Shown here: one piece after another, positions 1-6,560 of the stretch
How positions within the stretch are numbered: the first letter of the stretch is position 1
Layout of the letters: each line of letters begins with the position of its first letter
Assembly: GCA_017431185.1 (NCBI GenBank)
Contig: JAFRLP010000601.1
Location: forward strand, 1-6,560
Reading direction: 5' to 3'
Source of the DNA: Victivallales bacterium
GTDB taxonomy: Bacteria; Verrucomicrobiota; Lentisphaeria; Oligosphaerales; Oligosphaeraceae
DNA: 6,560 bases
The notes under the pieces: model-generated
Databases searched by the model: none
What the model saw: the letters and a program-made list of their open reading frames with translations, nothing else
What the model was told of the DNA's origin: nothing
Translations under genes and position numbers: made by a program

Positions 1-1260
1 GGCACCTTTGAGATACCGGAAGGCGTGTCGCTCATCGGGAGCAGCGCCACTGCGGCCTTGCCATTGGAGCATGGCGGAGTGTCGCGGGAGCACTGCAAAG
101 TGACCCGTCACGGCAATGAGGTGGTCATTGAGGACTTGCACAGCCGAAACGGCACCTTTGTGAATTCCCACCCCATCACGGAGGCGACGGTGCTTCGTCA
201 CCAGGACCACGTTCAGATAGACGAGGTGCTGCTGCTTTTCCGTGCGTCCGGGACGGTGGAGTCGGACAACACAGGCAACCAGGAGGAGGTCCTTGACAAC
301 ACGCTGGGCTTTGTCAAGCGCACTTTCGAGCGAGTGGCAGGGAACATGGGACGTGTCATCCAGGGCAAGGATGACGTGATACGCAAGGTGCTGGTGGCAC
401 TCATCAGCGACGGGCACGTCCTGCTGGAGGATGTGCCAGGAGTCGGGAAGACGATGCTGTCGCGGGCGCTGGCCAAGTCCATCGACACCGCGTTCAAGCG
501 CATCCAGTTCACCCCCGACATGCTGCCCACCGACGTCACGGGCATCAGCGTCTTTGACGAGTCGCAGCGCAAATTCGTCTTCATGCCCGGCCCCATCTTC
601 TCCAATGTCGTATTGGCGGACGAAATCAACCGCGGCACCCCGCGTGTCCAGTCCGCGCTGCTGGAGTGCATGGCCGAATCGATGGTGACCGTCGATGGCA
701 ATCCCTATGTGCTGCGCAAGCCGTTTTTCGTCATAGCCACGCAGAACCCCGTGGATTTCCACGGGACCTATCCGTTGCCCGAGGCGCAGCTTGACCGTTT
801 TCTGATGCGTCTGAACATGGGTTATCCCAGCCAGGAAGACGAAAAGAGCATCCTGCTGAACCAGGTCGCCGTCAATCCCCTCAACGAGATTCAGCCAGTG
901 GCGGACGGGAATGACCTGCTGCGGTGCCAGGCGCTGGTTCGCAGTGTGCATGTCTCCGCCCCTGTGACGGACTACATCACGACGATAGTCGAGGAGACTC
1001 GCCACCATCCCGCGTTGCTGTATGGCTGCAGTCCGCGCGCCTCCCTGGCGCTGATGCGCGCCAGCCAGACTTTGGCAGCCATCAATGGACGGGACCATGT
1101 TCTGCCTCGTGACGTGCGTGATTTGGCCACCAGTGTGCTGGCCCACCGTCTGCCGCTGCGGCTGCAGGCGCGCAGCGAATGGCAGGGCAACACCAGCGTC
1201 ATCGATTCCATCCTGGAAAGTCTGCCGCTCTCCCGTTGGGAAGGCGGTGGCCAGGAGTGA
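1..1260 (+). CDS. FHA domain-MoxR family AAA+ ATPase fusion (5' partial)
   Basis: The reading frame is open from base 1, and 419 residues are visible (numbered here from base 1). The GTG at 25 is unlikely to be the start, because FHA-like sequence (GTFEIPEG) already precedes it, so the true start lies upstream. Residues 1-80 form an FHA domain, a fold that usually binds phosphothreonine peptides: VSREH at 27-31, SRNGTFVN at 48-55. The usual GR arginine is Ser14. After an acidic linker (about 84-100) comes a MoxR-type AAA+ module: Walker A DVPGVGKT (144-151), Walker B LADEINR (205-211), sensor 1 ATQNP (246-250), LPEAQLDRF (259-267) and a sensor 2 SPR (Arg346). All ATPase motifs are intact, so it should hydrolyse ATP as an oligomeric ring in the cytoplasm. 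MoxR ATPases are thought to act as chaperones that activate or assemble partner proteins, typically encoded next door, here the DUF58 gene 3 nt downstream. The FHA part suggests, by inference, control through Ser/Thr phosphorylation. MoxR assignment is very secure; the biological target is not known. Confidence 0.95.
   Translation, partial: GTFEIPEGVSLIGSSATAALPLEHGGVSREHCKVTRHGNEVVIEDLHSRNGTFVNSHPITEATVLRHQDHVQIDEVLLLFRASGTVESDNTGNQEEVLDNTLGFVKRTFERVAGNMGRVIQGKDDVIRKVLVALISDGHVLLEDVPGVGKTMLSRALAKSIDTAFKRIQFTPDMLPTDVTGISVFDESQRKFVFMPGPIFSNVVLADEINRGTPRVQSALLECMAESMVTVDGNPYVLRKPFFVIATQNPVDFHGTYPLPEAQLDRFLMRLNMGYPSQEDEKSILLNQVAVNPLNEIQPVADGNDLLRCQALVRSVHVSAPVTDYITTIVEETRHHPALLYGCSPRASLALMRASQTLAAINGRDHVLPRDVRDLATSVLAHRLPLRLQARSEWQGNTSVIDSILESLPLSRWEGGGQE
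1253..1257 (+). promoter_or_regulatory. Ribosome binding site for the DUF58 gene
   Basis: AGGAG lies 6 nt before the ATG at 1264, inside the last codons of the ATPase gene. Spacing and sequence are canonical, which supports ATG 1264 as the start and suggests translational coupling between the two genes. Confidence 0.8.
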
Positions 1261-1263
1261 AGC

Positions 1264-2466
1264 ATGGGCAGGCTCATCTGGCCAACCACGCGCGGATGGG
1301 TTGTTGCGCTGGGCATGCTGGCATGGCTGGCGATTGCCCTCGTCAACCACGGCGTGTTCCCCTTGTTTCTGATGTGGTTTTGCCTCGCGCTGCTGCTGGT
1401 CAGCCTGGTCTATGCGATTTTCTCCCTGCAAGGGGTCACGGTGCGGCGGGCGGCATATGGCCGTGCCGTCGCGGGGCAGATGCTCTCCCTGCCCTTGAAA
1501 ATCAGCAACAGATCGCGCTGGAAGACGCAGGCGCTGGTCGTGCAGGAGAAAATGGCCTTTACCTTGGAGGGGACGGACATCCAGGCCATCCCCTCGGTGG
1601 CGTCACATTCAGAACTATTCTTTGACCGCAAGGTGCTCCCCATACGGCGTGGCGAGTATCCTCTGGACATCCTGGTCTTGCGCAGTGGCGACCCTGCGGG
1701 TTTGTTCCGCAGTGAACGGCGTTTTCGGATTTCGGGTTCCCTGGTGGTGTATCCCCCGGCCGAACAGCTTTCAGACCTCAACCTTCACCAGTTTGAGTCA
1801 CTATCCCTCGCTTCAGGCAGACCTGTCACCGCCACTGGGGTCAGCCAGGACTTCTTCGGAGTGCGGGAATACGCCCCTTCGGACGGGATGCGCTTCATCC
1901 ATTGGAAAAGCAGCGCGCGCTTCGGGCGGCTGATGGTCAAGGAGTTTGAGCGTGTCTCTGTGACGTCCGTCGCCATTCTGCTGGACGCGGACAAGGAGTC
2001 GGTGAACGACAGCGAATGGTCGAATCTGGAATACCTGATTCGGGTGGCGGCCAGCATCTGCGTGACCTGCGCCGAGATGGACTGCACGCTTGCCGTGGTG
2101 ACTGGCGGAGACAAGCCGTTGACGATTCCCCCGACGCCAGCGGGGGAATGCTGCGAGGAGGCGCTGTACCGACTTGCGACGATGAGCCCAGGCAAGACCA
2201 GCCTCTCCATCCTCATAGAGGAGACGGCGCGAACGCTCCCCCGCAACACCGTTGTGTTTTGCCTGAGCCTCAGCGCCGAGGGGCCTGCATTGCTCCATGC
2301 CCTGGCCGGATTGCGTGACGCAGGCATGGATGTCCGCTGGTACTGCGCCGACAAGGAGGGCTTCACGGGACAGCCCGCCAAAGGGGAAAGAAAGCACGGG
2401 GACTTGGCGCGCCCTGTGCCTCTCACCTCCGGGCAGTCCATCGCCAAGGCACTGGAGGTATGGTGA
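1264..2466 (+). CDS. DUF58 domain-containing membrane protein
   Basis: This 400-residue protein has the usual length for its family. Two adjacent hydrophobic segments (about residues 12-31 and 32-55) form an N-terminal membrane hairpin. A beta-rich region follows, then the DUF58 signature, seen here as DFFGVREYAPSD (196-207) and IHWKSSARFGRLMVKEFE (212-229). Residues 233-365 look like a VWA-type alpha/beta fold: a hydrophobic strand ending in LLDADKES (239-246) stands where a metal-binding DxSxS motif would be, but it does not match that consensus. With the hairpin as anchor, the DUF58/VWA part probably faces the cytoplasm, where the MoxR ATPase can reach it (inference). DUF58 proteins are regularly encoded directly after MoxR ATPases and are thought to be their partners or adaptors; no enzymatic activity is established for the family. 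The start is set by the AGGAG site, and the stop overlaps the next gene's ATG by one base. Confidence 0.95.
   Translation: MGRLIWPTTRGWVVALGMLAWLAIALVNHGVFPLFLMWFCLALLLVSLVYAIFSLQGVTVRRAAYGRAVAGQMLSLPLKISNRSRWKTQALVVQEKMAFTLEGTDIQAIPSVASHSELFFDRKVLPIRRGEYPLDILVLRSGDPAGLFRSERRFRISGSLVVYPPAEQLSDLNLHQFESLSLASGRPVTATGVSQDFFGVREYAPSDGMRFIHWKSSARFGRLMVKEFERVSVTSVAILLDADKESVNDSEWSNLEYLIRVAASICVTCAEMDCTLAVVTGGDKPLTIPPTPAGECCEEALYRLATMSPGKTSLSILIEETARTLPRNTVVFCLSLSAEGPALLHALAGLRDAGMDVRWYCADKEGFTGQPAKGERKHGDLARPVPLTSGQSIAKALEVW
2454..2458 (+). promoter_or_regulatory. Ribosome binding site that decides the transglutaminase start
   Basis: GGAGG sits inside the end of the DUF58 gene. Three in-frame starts follow: ATG 2460, GTG 2463 and ATG 2466. 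The spacing is 1, 4 and 7 nt respectively, so ATG 2466 is the best placed. That ATG also forms a TGATG stop-start overlap with the DUF58 stop, a typical arrangement for coupled translation. Confidence 0.75.
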
Positions 2467-5033
2467 TGAGACGCGGGATAGACATGCCATATTTGACCCA
2501 GCTGCTCTTCCTGCTGCTGTTTGAGTCCTGCCTTTTCTGCGGACTATGGCAGGTGGTGGATGTGCGGGTCACCTTGGCCGTGATGGCCATGGCGCCCATC
2601 CTGGCCTTGCTGGCCGACCTTCCCCGCAACTGGTACCCTCCCCTCCTGAGGCAGATGATGGCGTTTACGATTGTGGGGGTATCCTTCTGGTGGCTCCAGC
2701 TGCGCATCGCCGAGGCCACGCAACCGCTCGATCTGGTGGTAGTGGAGACAGGCGCCGTCATGGCGCTGGGACTGCTGACGGGCGGAAACTACCACGAATA
2801 CACGCGCCTGGCGTTCCTGAGCGCGGTGTTGCTTGGCTACGGAGGACTGCATCCCGTGCGGGACGTGTTCATTCCCGCCTTCCTGGCAGCCATAGCGCTG
2901 ATCATCCTATTGCTGTACCAGACCCGCACACGGGCATTGATGCCCATCGGCGAGCAGCGTCCACCGCCAAGTCCGGCGCCGACAATCAACTGGCGCGCCA
3001 CCCTGACCCATTTGGGGCTGGTGCTGGCGGCGGTAGGTTATTTCATCACCTACTTCCCCATCAACCGGGAGTTGCGCAGCAGGGGACTGATACCCGTCTC
3101 CTTCAATGCCAGACAGACCCTGAGCACGCCCGAGTTGTTCCAGAACTGGTTCCGCCCCGCCAAATCCCTGCTGGGGAAAACGGATGGGGAGGAGTCACCC
3201 TCCCCTCAAAATCCCACGCAGAGCGCCACGGCAAAGCACCTGATGGACACGCCTGGCGAGGCCCTGGACTCGCGTGACGGAGGCATGGGCAACGCCATGG
3301 GGCGCGACCTGGTGTTTCGCGTGGCCAGTCCCGCCAAACTCTACTGGACGGTTCAGCTCTACGACACCTACGACGGAATGAACTGGACCCGTTCCAACTC
3401 GCTCATCAAGGGCAGGAACCTGCTGGACACCTACCAGCCGGAGACCGCCCAGGAGGTCGTCCAGGACTTTGCCATTGTGAAGCCCATCAGCCGCTGGCTT
3501 CCGTTTGCGTATCGGGGAATTCAGTTGCGCTTTGAGGATTCCTCAGACATCATGACCCTGCCCATCATCACCCGAATGGACGGCAACTGCTTCTGCATGC
3601 GCAATGTCCAGCCGATTCCGCTGCCCTGGCGCTACCGCATTCAGTCGCTGGTGCCGGTGGCAGACCTGAAGGCCATTCCCAAGGAGCATGGCCAACGTCG
3701 TCGCCTTTATGGCTGGAACTATCGGGCGCTGCCCGAAAAAATCATCTCCGACCGTCTGCGGATTCTGGCGGATGAGATTACTGCGAATGCCGAAACCGAA
3801 CTGGAGCGCGCCAACGCCATCCGCGACTGGCTGCACAACAACTGTCAGTACACCCTTTCTCCGCCGAGCATTCCCCAGGACGCCGAAACAGTTGACTACT
3901 TTCTCTGCGAAAGCCGGAAGGGGTACTGCCAGCACTATGCGCAGGCGATGGTCGTCCTGGCCAGGCTCAATGGCCTGCACGCTCGCCTTGCCACCGGCTT
4001 CTCCCCTGGGCAGTACAACCCGCTGCTCAACTGCTTTGAGGTCTATGAATACCATGCCCATGCCTGGGCGCAGATTTTCATCATGCCCTGGGGATGGCTG
4101 ACCTTTGACGGTGCGCCAGCCGTCAACTTCAACCCCAACCATTTGCAGACACTGCTCAGTTCCATGATGGACCCCTTTGGGGAGAAATGGGGCAGCAGGC
4201 CTCCCGAGTTGGATTATCATCCGCCCCGTCCGCGAATCATCCAGCGTGACGCGGCGGTGGAGGCAGAATGGAAGGCCCGGATGGAGGCCCGCAAGCGCGC
4301 CGAGCGCAGGGCGGAGGCCAGGCAGACCCAGAACATCGTCGCCCTTCCGCCACCCATCAAAAAGCAGAAAACCATTGCGGAGGAGGCGAAGTCCCTGGCC
4401 GCCCAGAACAGCATAACGGCCAATCCAGACCCTCCCGAACTGGTCAAGGCGTATGCCCAGGTCGCCATGGACAGGGCATTGCTGAAGTCCAGGGCGTGGT
4501 TGCGTGGCCTGGCCGACCGTGCCCGGCTCCGCTGGCGGCAATTCGGAGCGCGAATCAGGCAATGGGGGGCATGGCTGCTCTCCTTGGGATGGCCTGTCCA
4601 CGCCGCGCTGGCGACGATGCTGGCGGCAGCCGTCCTCCTCTGGGAGATGCGCCGCAAACTGACTCGGCTGGTACGCCTGAAATGGCGACTATGGCGATGC
4701 GAGCGACTTTGGCGGCGCATCTGCCAGGAGCCCATGTCGCCCCGGCAGCGCATTGACTTCTGCCGCATTCTCGCCAACCGGTGGTTTGCGCTGGCGGCGT
4801 TCCAGCGTCCGCCCGTCACTGACATGGAGGAACGCCAGACCCTGCTTCCGCTGGATGCGCGGGAGCTGTCCCCTGACTACCTGACCATCGCCCATGCGGC
4901 CTTCGACTGCTGGTATGGGCGGGAGGAGCCATCGGCTGCGACGGAGCGGGCGGTCCGCGCGGCGACCGCCCGAATCCGAGAGCAGATTCCGCCCTTTATC
5001 CAGAAGGCCGAGAACCGTTATGGCGGAATATAA
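2466..5033 (+). CDS. DUF3488/TgpA-type membrane transglutaminase-like protein
   Basis: The protein has 855 residues from ATG 2466 (857 from ATG 2460). About seven hydrophobic segments lie at residues 9-30, 34-51, 63-80, 88-105, 113-128, 134-151 and 179-198. Positive charges in the even-numbered loops put the N-terminus in the cytoplasm and the next domain outside. A beta-rich region with YWTVQLYDTYDGMNW (about 294-308) matches the part that precedes the catalytic domain in TgpA-like proteins. The transglutaminase core (about 440-555) keeps its Cys-His-Asp triad: Cys488 in GYCQHYAQAM, His532 in YHAHAWAQ, Asp548 in WLTFDGAP. It could thus be an active cysteine transferase or peptidase-like enzyme acting on envelope proteins or peptides; the substrate is unknown. 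A long Arg/Lys/Ala/Glu-rich stretch (about 596-705) leads to a final membrane helix (about 708-728) and a basic, helical cytoplasmic tail that loosely resembles DUF4129. The gene overlaps the DUF58 stop by one base and ends 17 nt before the next gene. Family assignment is secure; the tail assignment is tentative. Confidence 0.93.
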   Translation: MRRGIDMPYLTQLLFLLLFESCLFCGLWQVVDVRVTLAVMAMAPILALLADLPRNWYPPLLRQMMAFTIVGVSFWWLQLRIAEATQPLDLVVVETGAVMALGLLTGGNYHEYTRLAFLSAVLLGYGGLHPVRDVFIPAFLAAIALIILLLYQTRTRALMPIGEQRPPPSPAPTINWRATLTHLGLVLAAVGYFITYFPINRELRSRGLIPVSFNARQTLSTPELFQNWFRPAKSLLGKTDGEESPSPQNPTQSATAKHLMDTPGEALDSRDGGMGNAMGRDLVFRVASPAKLYWTVQLYDTYDGMNWTRSNSLIKGRNLLDTYQPETAQEVVQDFAIVKPISRWLPFAYRGIQLRFEDSSDIMTLPIITRMDGNCFCMRNVQPIPLPWRYRIQSLVPVADLKAIPKEHGQRRRLYGWNYRALPEKIISDRLRILADEITANAETELERANAIRDWLHNNCQYTLSPPSIPQDAETVDYFLCESRKGYCQHYAQAMVVLARLNGLHARLATGFSPGQYNPLLNCFEVYEYHAHAWAQIFIMPWGWLTFDGAPAVNFNPNHLQTLLSSMMDPFGEKWGSRPPELDYHPPRPRIIQRDAAVEAEWKARMEARKRAERRAEARQTQNIVALPPPIKKQKTIAEEAKSLAAQNSITANPDPPELVKAYAQVAMDRALLKSRAWLRGLADRARLRWRQFGARIRQWGAWLLSLGWPVHAALATMLAAAVLLWEMRRKLTRLVRLKWRLWRCERLWRRICQEPMSPRQRIDFCRILANRWFALAAFQRPPVTDMEERQTLLPLDARELSPDYLTIAHAAFDCWYGREEPSAATERAVRAATARIREQIPPFIQKAENRYGGI

Positions 5034-5050
5034 TTTCCATCCCATCTGAT

Positions 5051-6560
5051 ATGCCAGATTCCACCGACCAAACACTGACTTGCCTGTTAACCCGCATCAG
5101 GAAACGGCTGCGCGCCGCATGTCTTGCACGAAGCACTGGACGGATGCTATGCGGGCTGGCGACTGTCGTGCTGACGATGCGGATATGGATGAGTTTCGCG
5201 CCATTGCGCGAAGGAACGGCGGCCTTGCTGTTCGGCGTGGCGGGGACCCTTGCCGCGCTGGCCTTGGCTGGGGCCATTTTCCGCACAGCCTCCGCCTGGA
5301 GAGACCTATCGCAGCTGGCTCTGGAGGTAGAGAGACACCACCCTGAACTGATGGACTCCTTTATCTGCGCCGTGCAGTTGGAGGGGATGAAACGCCCCCT
5401 GACCTCTCTCGAAAAAATGCTTTTGGAGAGACAGCAGAGCGCAATGCAGACCAATCCTGATTTGATTTTCAAGGTGTTCCGTCCCCGTTCCTCCTGGCCA
5501 CACGTATTGCTTCCCGTCATGCTGGGAGGGGGCCTTTGGGCAATCGCCGTTCGCACGGAGGCCTGGGCCAACATCCGCATGGGGCTGACAGACGGATTCG
5601 GCGAGTGCAGCGGCCTGGTTCTGGAGTGGCAGCCAGACGTGCCAATGGGCACGGACACAAGAATCAATGTTCAGGTGCTGCGGGGCAGCCAACATGCCAG
5701 CATAGAGGTGGCGGAGCATGGCGGTTCCCCCTTTTCCAGTCCGATGACACGCCAGACGAGTGACTTCACCTTCACGCACTATGGCGTGCGCCGCGATTTT
5801 CGCTTCCGCGTCTCCACGCCCTCCCTGCGTTCCCGTTGGCACACCGTGCAGGTCTATAACCCGCCATTCTGCGAGAGTGAGCATACGGAACTGCGCACGC
5901 AGCCGCATACCCACCGTCCGCCTGCCTCGTCCGACAAAATCCAGGACCGGGAATTGGTGGAGGGGGACACGCTTCTCATACGCATACGCACCCAAGCAGG
6001 AGTCACCGCCAGCGTTCATCCGCCCAAGGATGGCGCAGCCAAGCCCTTGACGGGCGGCGATGAGCTGTCACTGACCTTCCAGCCGGAGGAGTCTGGCCGC
6101 CATGAGCTGACGTTGGAAGACAGGGAGGGACATCAGGCAAAAGTCCCCTTCACGCTGACCATCCAGCCCGATTTGCCGCCGGTTCTGGCCATTGTCGCGC
6201 CAGAGCCGGACTCCACGCTCAAACCAGGCGAGTTTCTCCGCATCCAGGCCAATGCCAGCGATGACTTTGGCCTGACGGCATGCCGACTGCATTTCAGCGT
6301 CAACGGAGAAGAGACACGGCAGGTGGAACTGCAGGCGGGCGATGGTTCGGAGCGGCTTTGGGAGGTCGCGCACCGTCTGGAGAGTTCAGCCAATGGCCTG
6401 CGGGAGGGGGACAGCCTGGTGGCCTGGTTGTCCGTCACCGACAACCGTGCGCCGACTCCACAGAGCGCACGTAGCGGGCTGATGCTCATTTCCGTGCGTC
6501 CAGACACATTGCAGGCGGCGCAAAACGGAGGGCAGCAACAGTCATCCAAGCAAGAGGAAC
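5051..6560 (+). CDS. Membrane-anchored DUF4175-like envelope protein (3' partial)
   Basis: An uninterrupted frame runs from ATG 5051 to the window end (503 codons, no stop), and its protein reads as a real product. A basic N-terminus (residues 15-31) leads to two hydrophobic segments (about 33-50 and 56-78), a conserved-looking cytoplasmic stretch with LEVERHHPELMDSFICAVQL (91-110), and a third hydrophobic segment (about 149-167). The rest is probably extracytoplasmic and beta-rich. Residues 375-480 resemble an Ig/cadherin-like repeat: PPVLAIVAPEPDSTLKPGE, then NASDDFGLTACRL (401-413) and SVTDNRAP (461-468). A Gln-rich segment begins at 489, which in such proteins often precedes long helical, low-complexity regions. 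This layout resembles DUF4175-type proteins and their relatives in planctomycetes and verrucomicrobia; function is unknown. The family name comes from memory of motifs, so it is tentative. No good Shine-Dalgarno precedes ATG 5051. ATG 5144 (Met32) is an alternative, but it would remove the basic region ahead of the first helix. Position in the operon suggests it works with the MoxR/DUF58/transglutaminase set. Confidence 0.85.
   Translation, partial: MPDSTDQTLTCLLTRIRKRLRAACLARSTGRMLCGLATVVLTMRIWMSFAPLREGTAALLFGVAGTLAALALAGAIFRTASAWRDLSQLALEVERHHPELMDSFICAVQLEGMKRPLTSLEKMLLERQQSAMQTNPDLIFKVFRPRSSWPHVLLPVMLGGGLWAIAVRTEAWANIRMGLTDGFGECSGLVLEWQPDVPMGTDTRINVQVLRGSQHASIEVAEHGGSPFSSPMTRQTSDFTFTHYGVRRDFRFRVSTPSLRSRWHTVQVYNPPFCESEHTELRTQPHTHRPPASSDKIQDRELVEGDTLLIRIRTQAGVTASVHPPKDGAAKPLTGGDELSLTFQPEESGRHELTLEDREGHQAKVPFTLTIQPDLPPVLAIVAPEPDSTLKPGEFLRIQANASDDFGLTACRLHFSVNGEETRQVELQAGDGSERLWEVAHRLESSANGLREGDSLVAWLSVTDNRAPTPQSARSGLMLISVRPDTLQAAQNGGQQQSSKQEE

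Noticed and set aside
1..161. Repeat of GGCACCTTTG at 1-10 and 151-160
   Set aside because: The match is short and both copies encode Gly-Thr-Phe within the FHA domain; coding coincidence is the simplest explanation.
1785..2490. Two - strand open frames of 220 and 225 codons
   Set aside because: Both are antisense to the DUF58 gene and overlap each other in different frames; neither gives a recognisable protein.
2546..3277. + strand open frame of 243 codons in another frame
   Set aside because: It covers the membrane-spanning region of the transglutaminase protein, but its own translation is Gly/Arg/His-rich with no membrane segments or domain.
3543..4601. Long open frame of 352 codons on the - strand
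   Set aside because: It lies wholly inside the transglutaminase gene, whose catalytic triad and membrane segments are clear. The antisense product shows no recognisable domain and has the Pro/Arg/Gly-rich composition expected of a shadow frame in GC-rich DNA.
5034..5050. Possible terminator or promoter between the third and fourth genes
   Set aside because: The 17-nt gap contains no inverted repeat with a T-run and is too short for a separate promoter; read-through transcription is more likely.
5080..5346. + strand open frame of 88 codons just after the transglutaminase gene
   Set aside because: It overlaps the start of the longer frame from 5051, which has the better protein features; this one looks like an out-of-frame shadow.
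4996..6019. - strand open frames of 223 and 237 codons
   Set aside because: They oppose the fourth gene, whose + frame from 5051 is uninterrupted and shows coherent membrane segments and repeat motifs. The antisense translations have no such features.

Overview
The window holds four tightly packed genes, all on the + strand, that read as one operon. Two of them run off the window edges. In order they are: (1) the end of an FHA-domain/MoxR-type AAA+ ATPase fusion (1-1260, N-terminus outside the window); (2) a DUF58 membrane protein (1264-2466); (3) a large membrane-anchored periplasmic transglutaminase-like protein of the DUF3488/TgpA kind (2466-5033); and (4) the N-terminal 503 residues of a membrane-anchored protein that resembles the DUF4175-type envelope proteins (5051 to beyond 6560). 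Gaps between genes are 3 nt, a 1-nt overlap (TGATG) and 17 nt. I see no promoter, terminator, RNA gene, repeat array or mobile element.

MoxR ATPase + DUF58 + transglutaminase is a widespread bacterial gene set. MoxR proteins are AAA+ chaperone-like ATPases. DUF58 proteins are their usual membrane-linked partners and often contain a VWA-like fold. The transglutaminase has its catalytic domain outside the cytoplasmic membrane. The fourth gene has hydrophobic segments near the N-terminus followed by long beta-rich extracytoplasmic stretches, and fits an envelope role. A reasonable inference is that the ATPase acts in the cytoplasm on the DUF58 protein or another partner to mature or control envelope proteins. 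The substrate and the reaction catalysed by the transglutaminase are unknown from sequence.

The DNA is GC-rich (about 60% by eye), with conventional Shine-Dalgarno sites (AGGAG, GGAGG) ahead of genes 2 and 3. A DUF4175-like protein next to MoxR/DUF58/transglutaminase genes, together with an FHA-fused MoxR, suggests a member of the Planctomycetes-Verrucomicrobia-Lentisphaerae group. This is a weak inference from gene content. No marker gene is present to settle it.

The region is mostly a recognisable housekeeping-type envelope cluster rather than a clear new system. Its less ordinary points are the FHA-MoxR fusion with the usual phosphate-contacting FHA arginine replaced by serine, the strongly basic extension between the transglutaminase domain and its last membrane helix, and the poorly characterised fourth protein.
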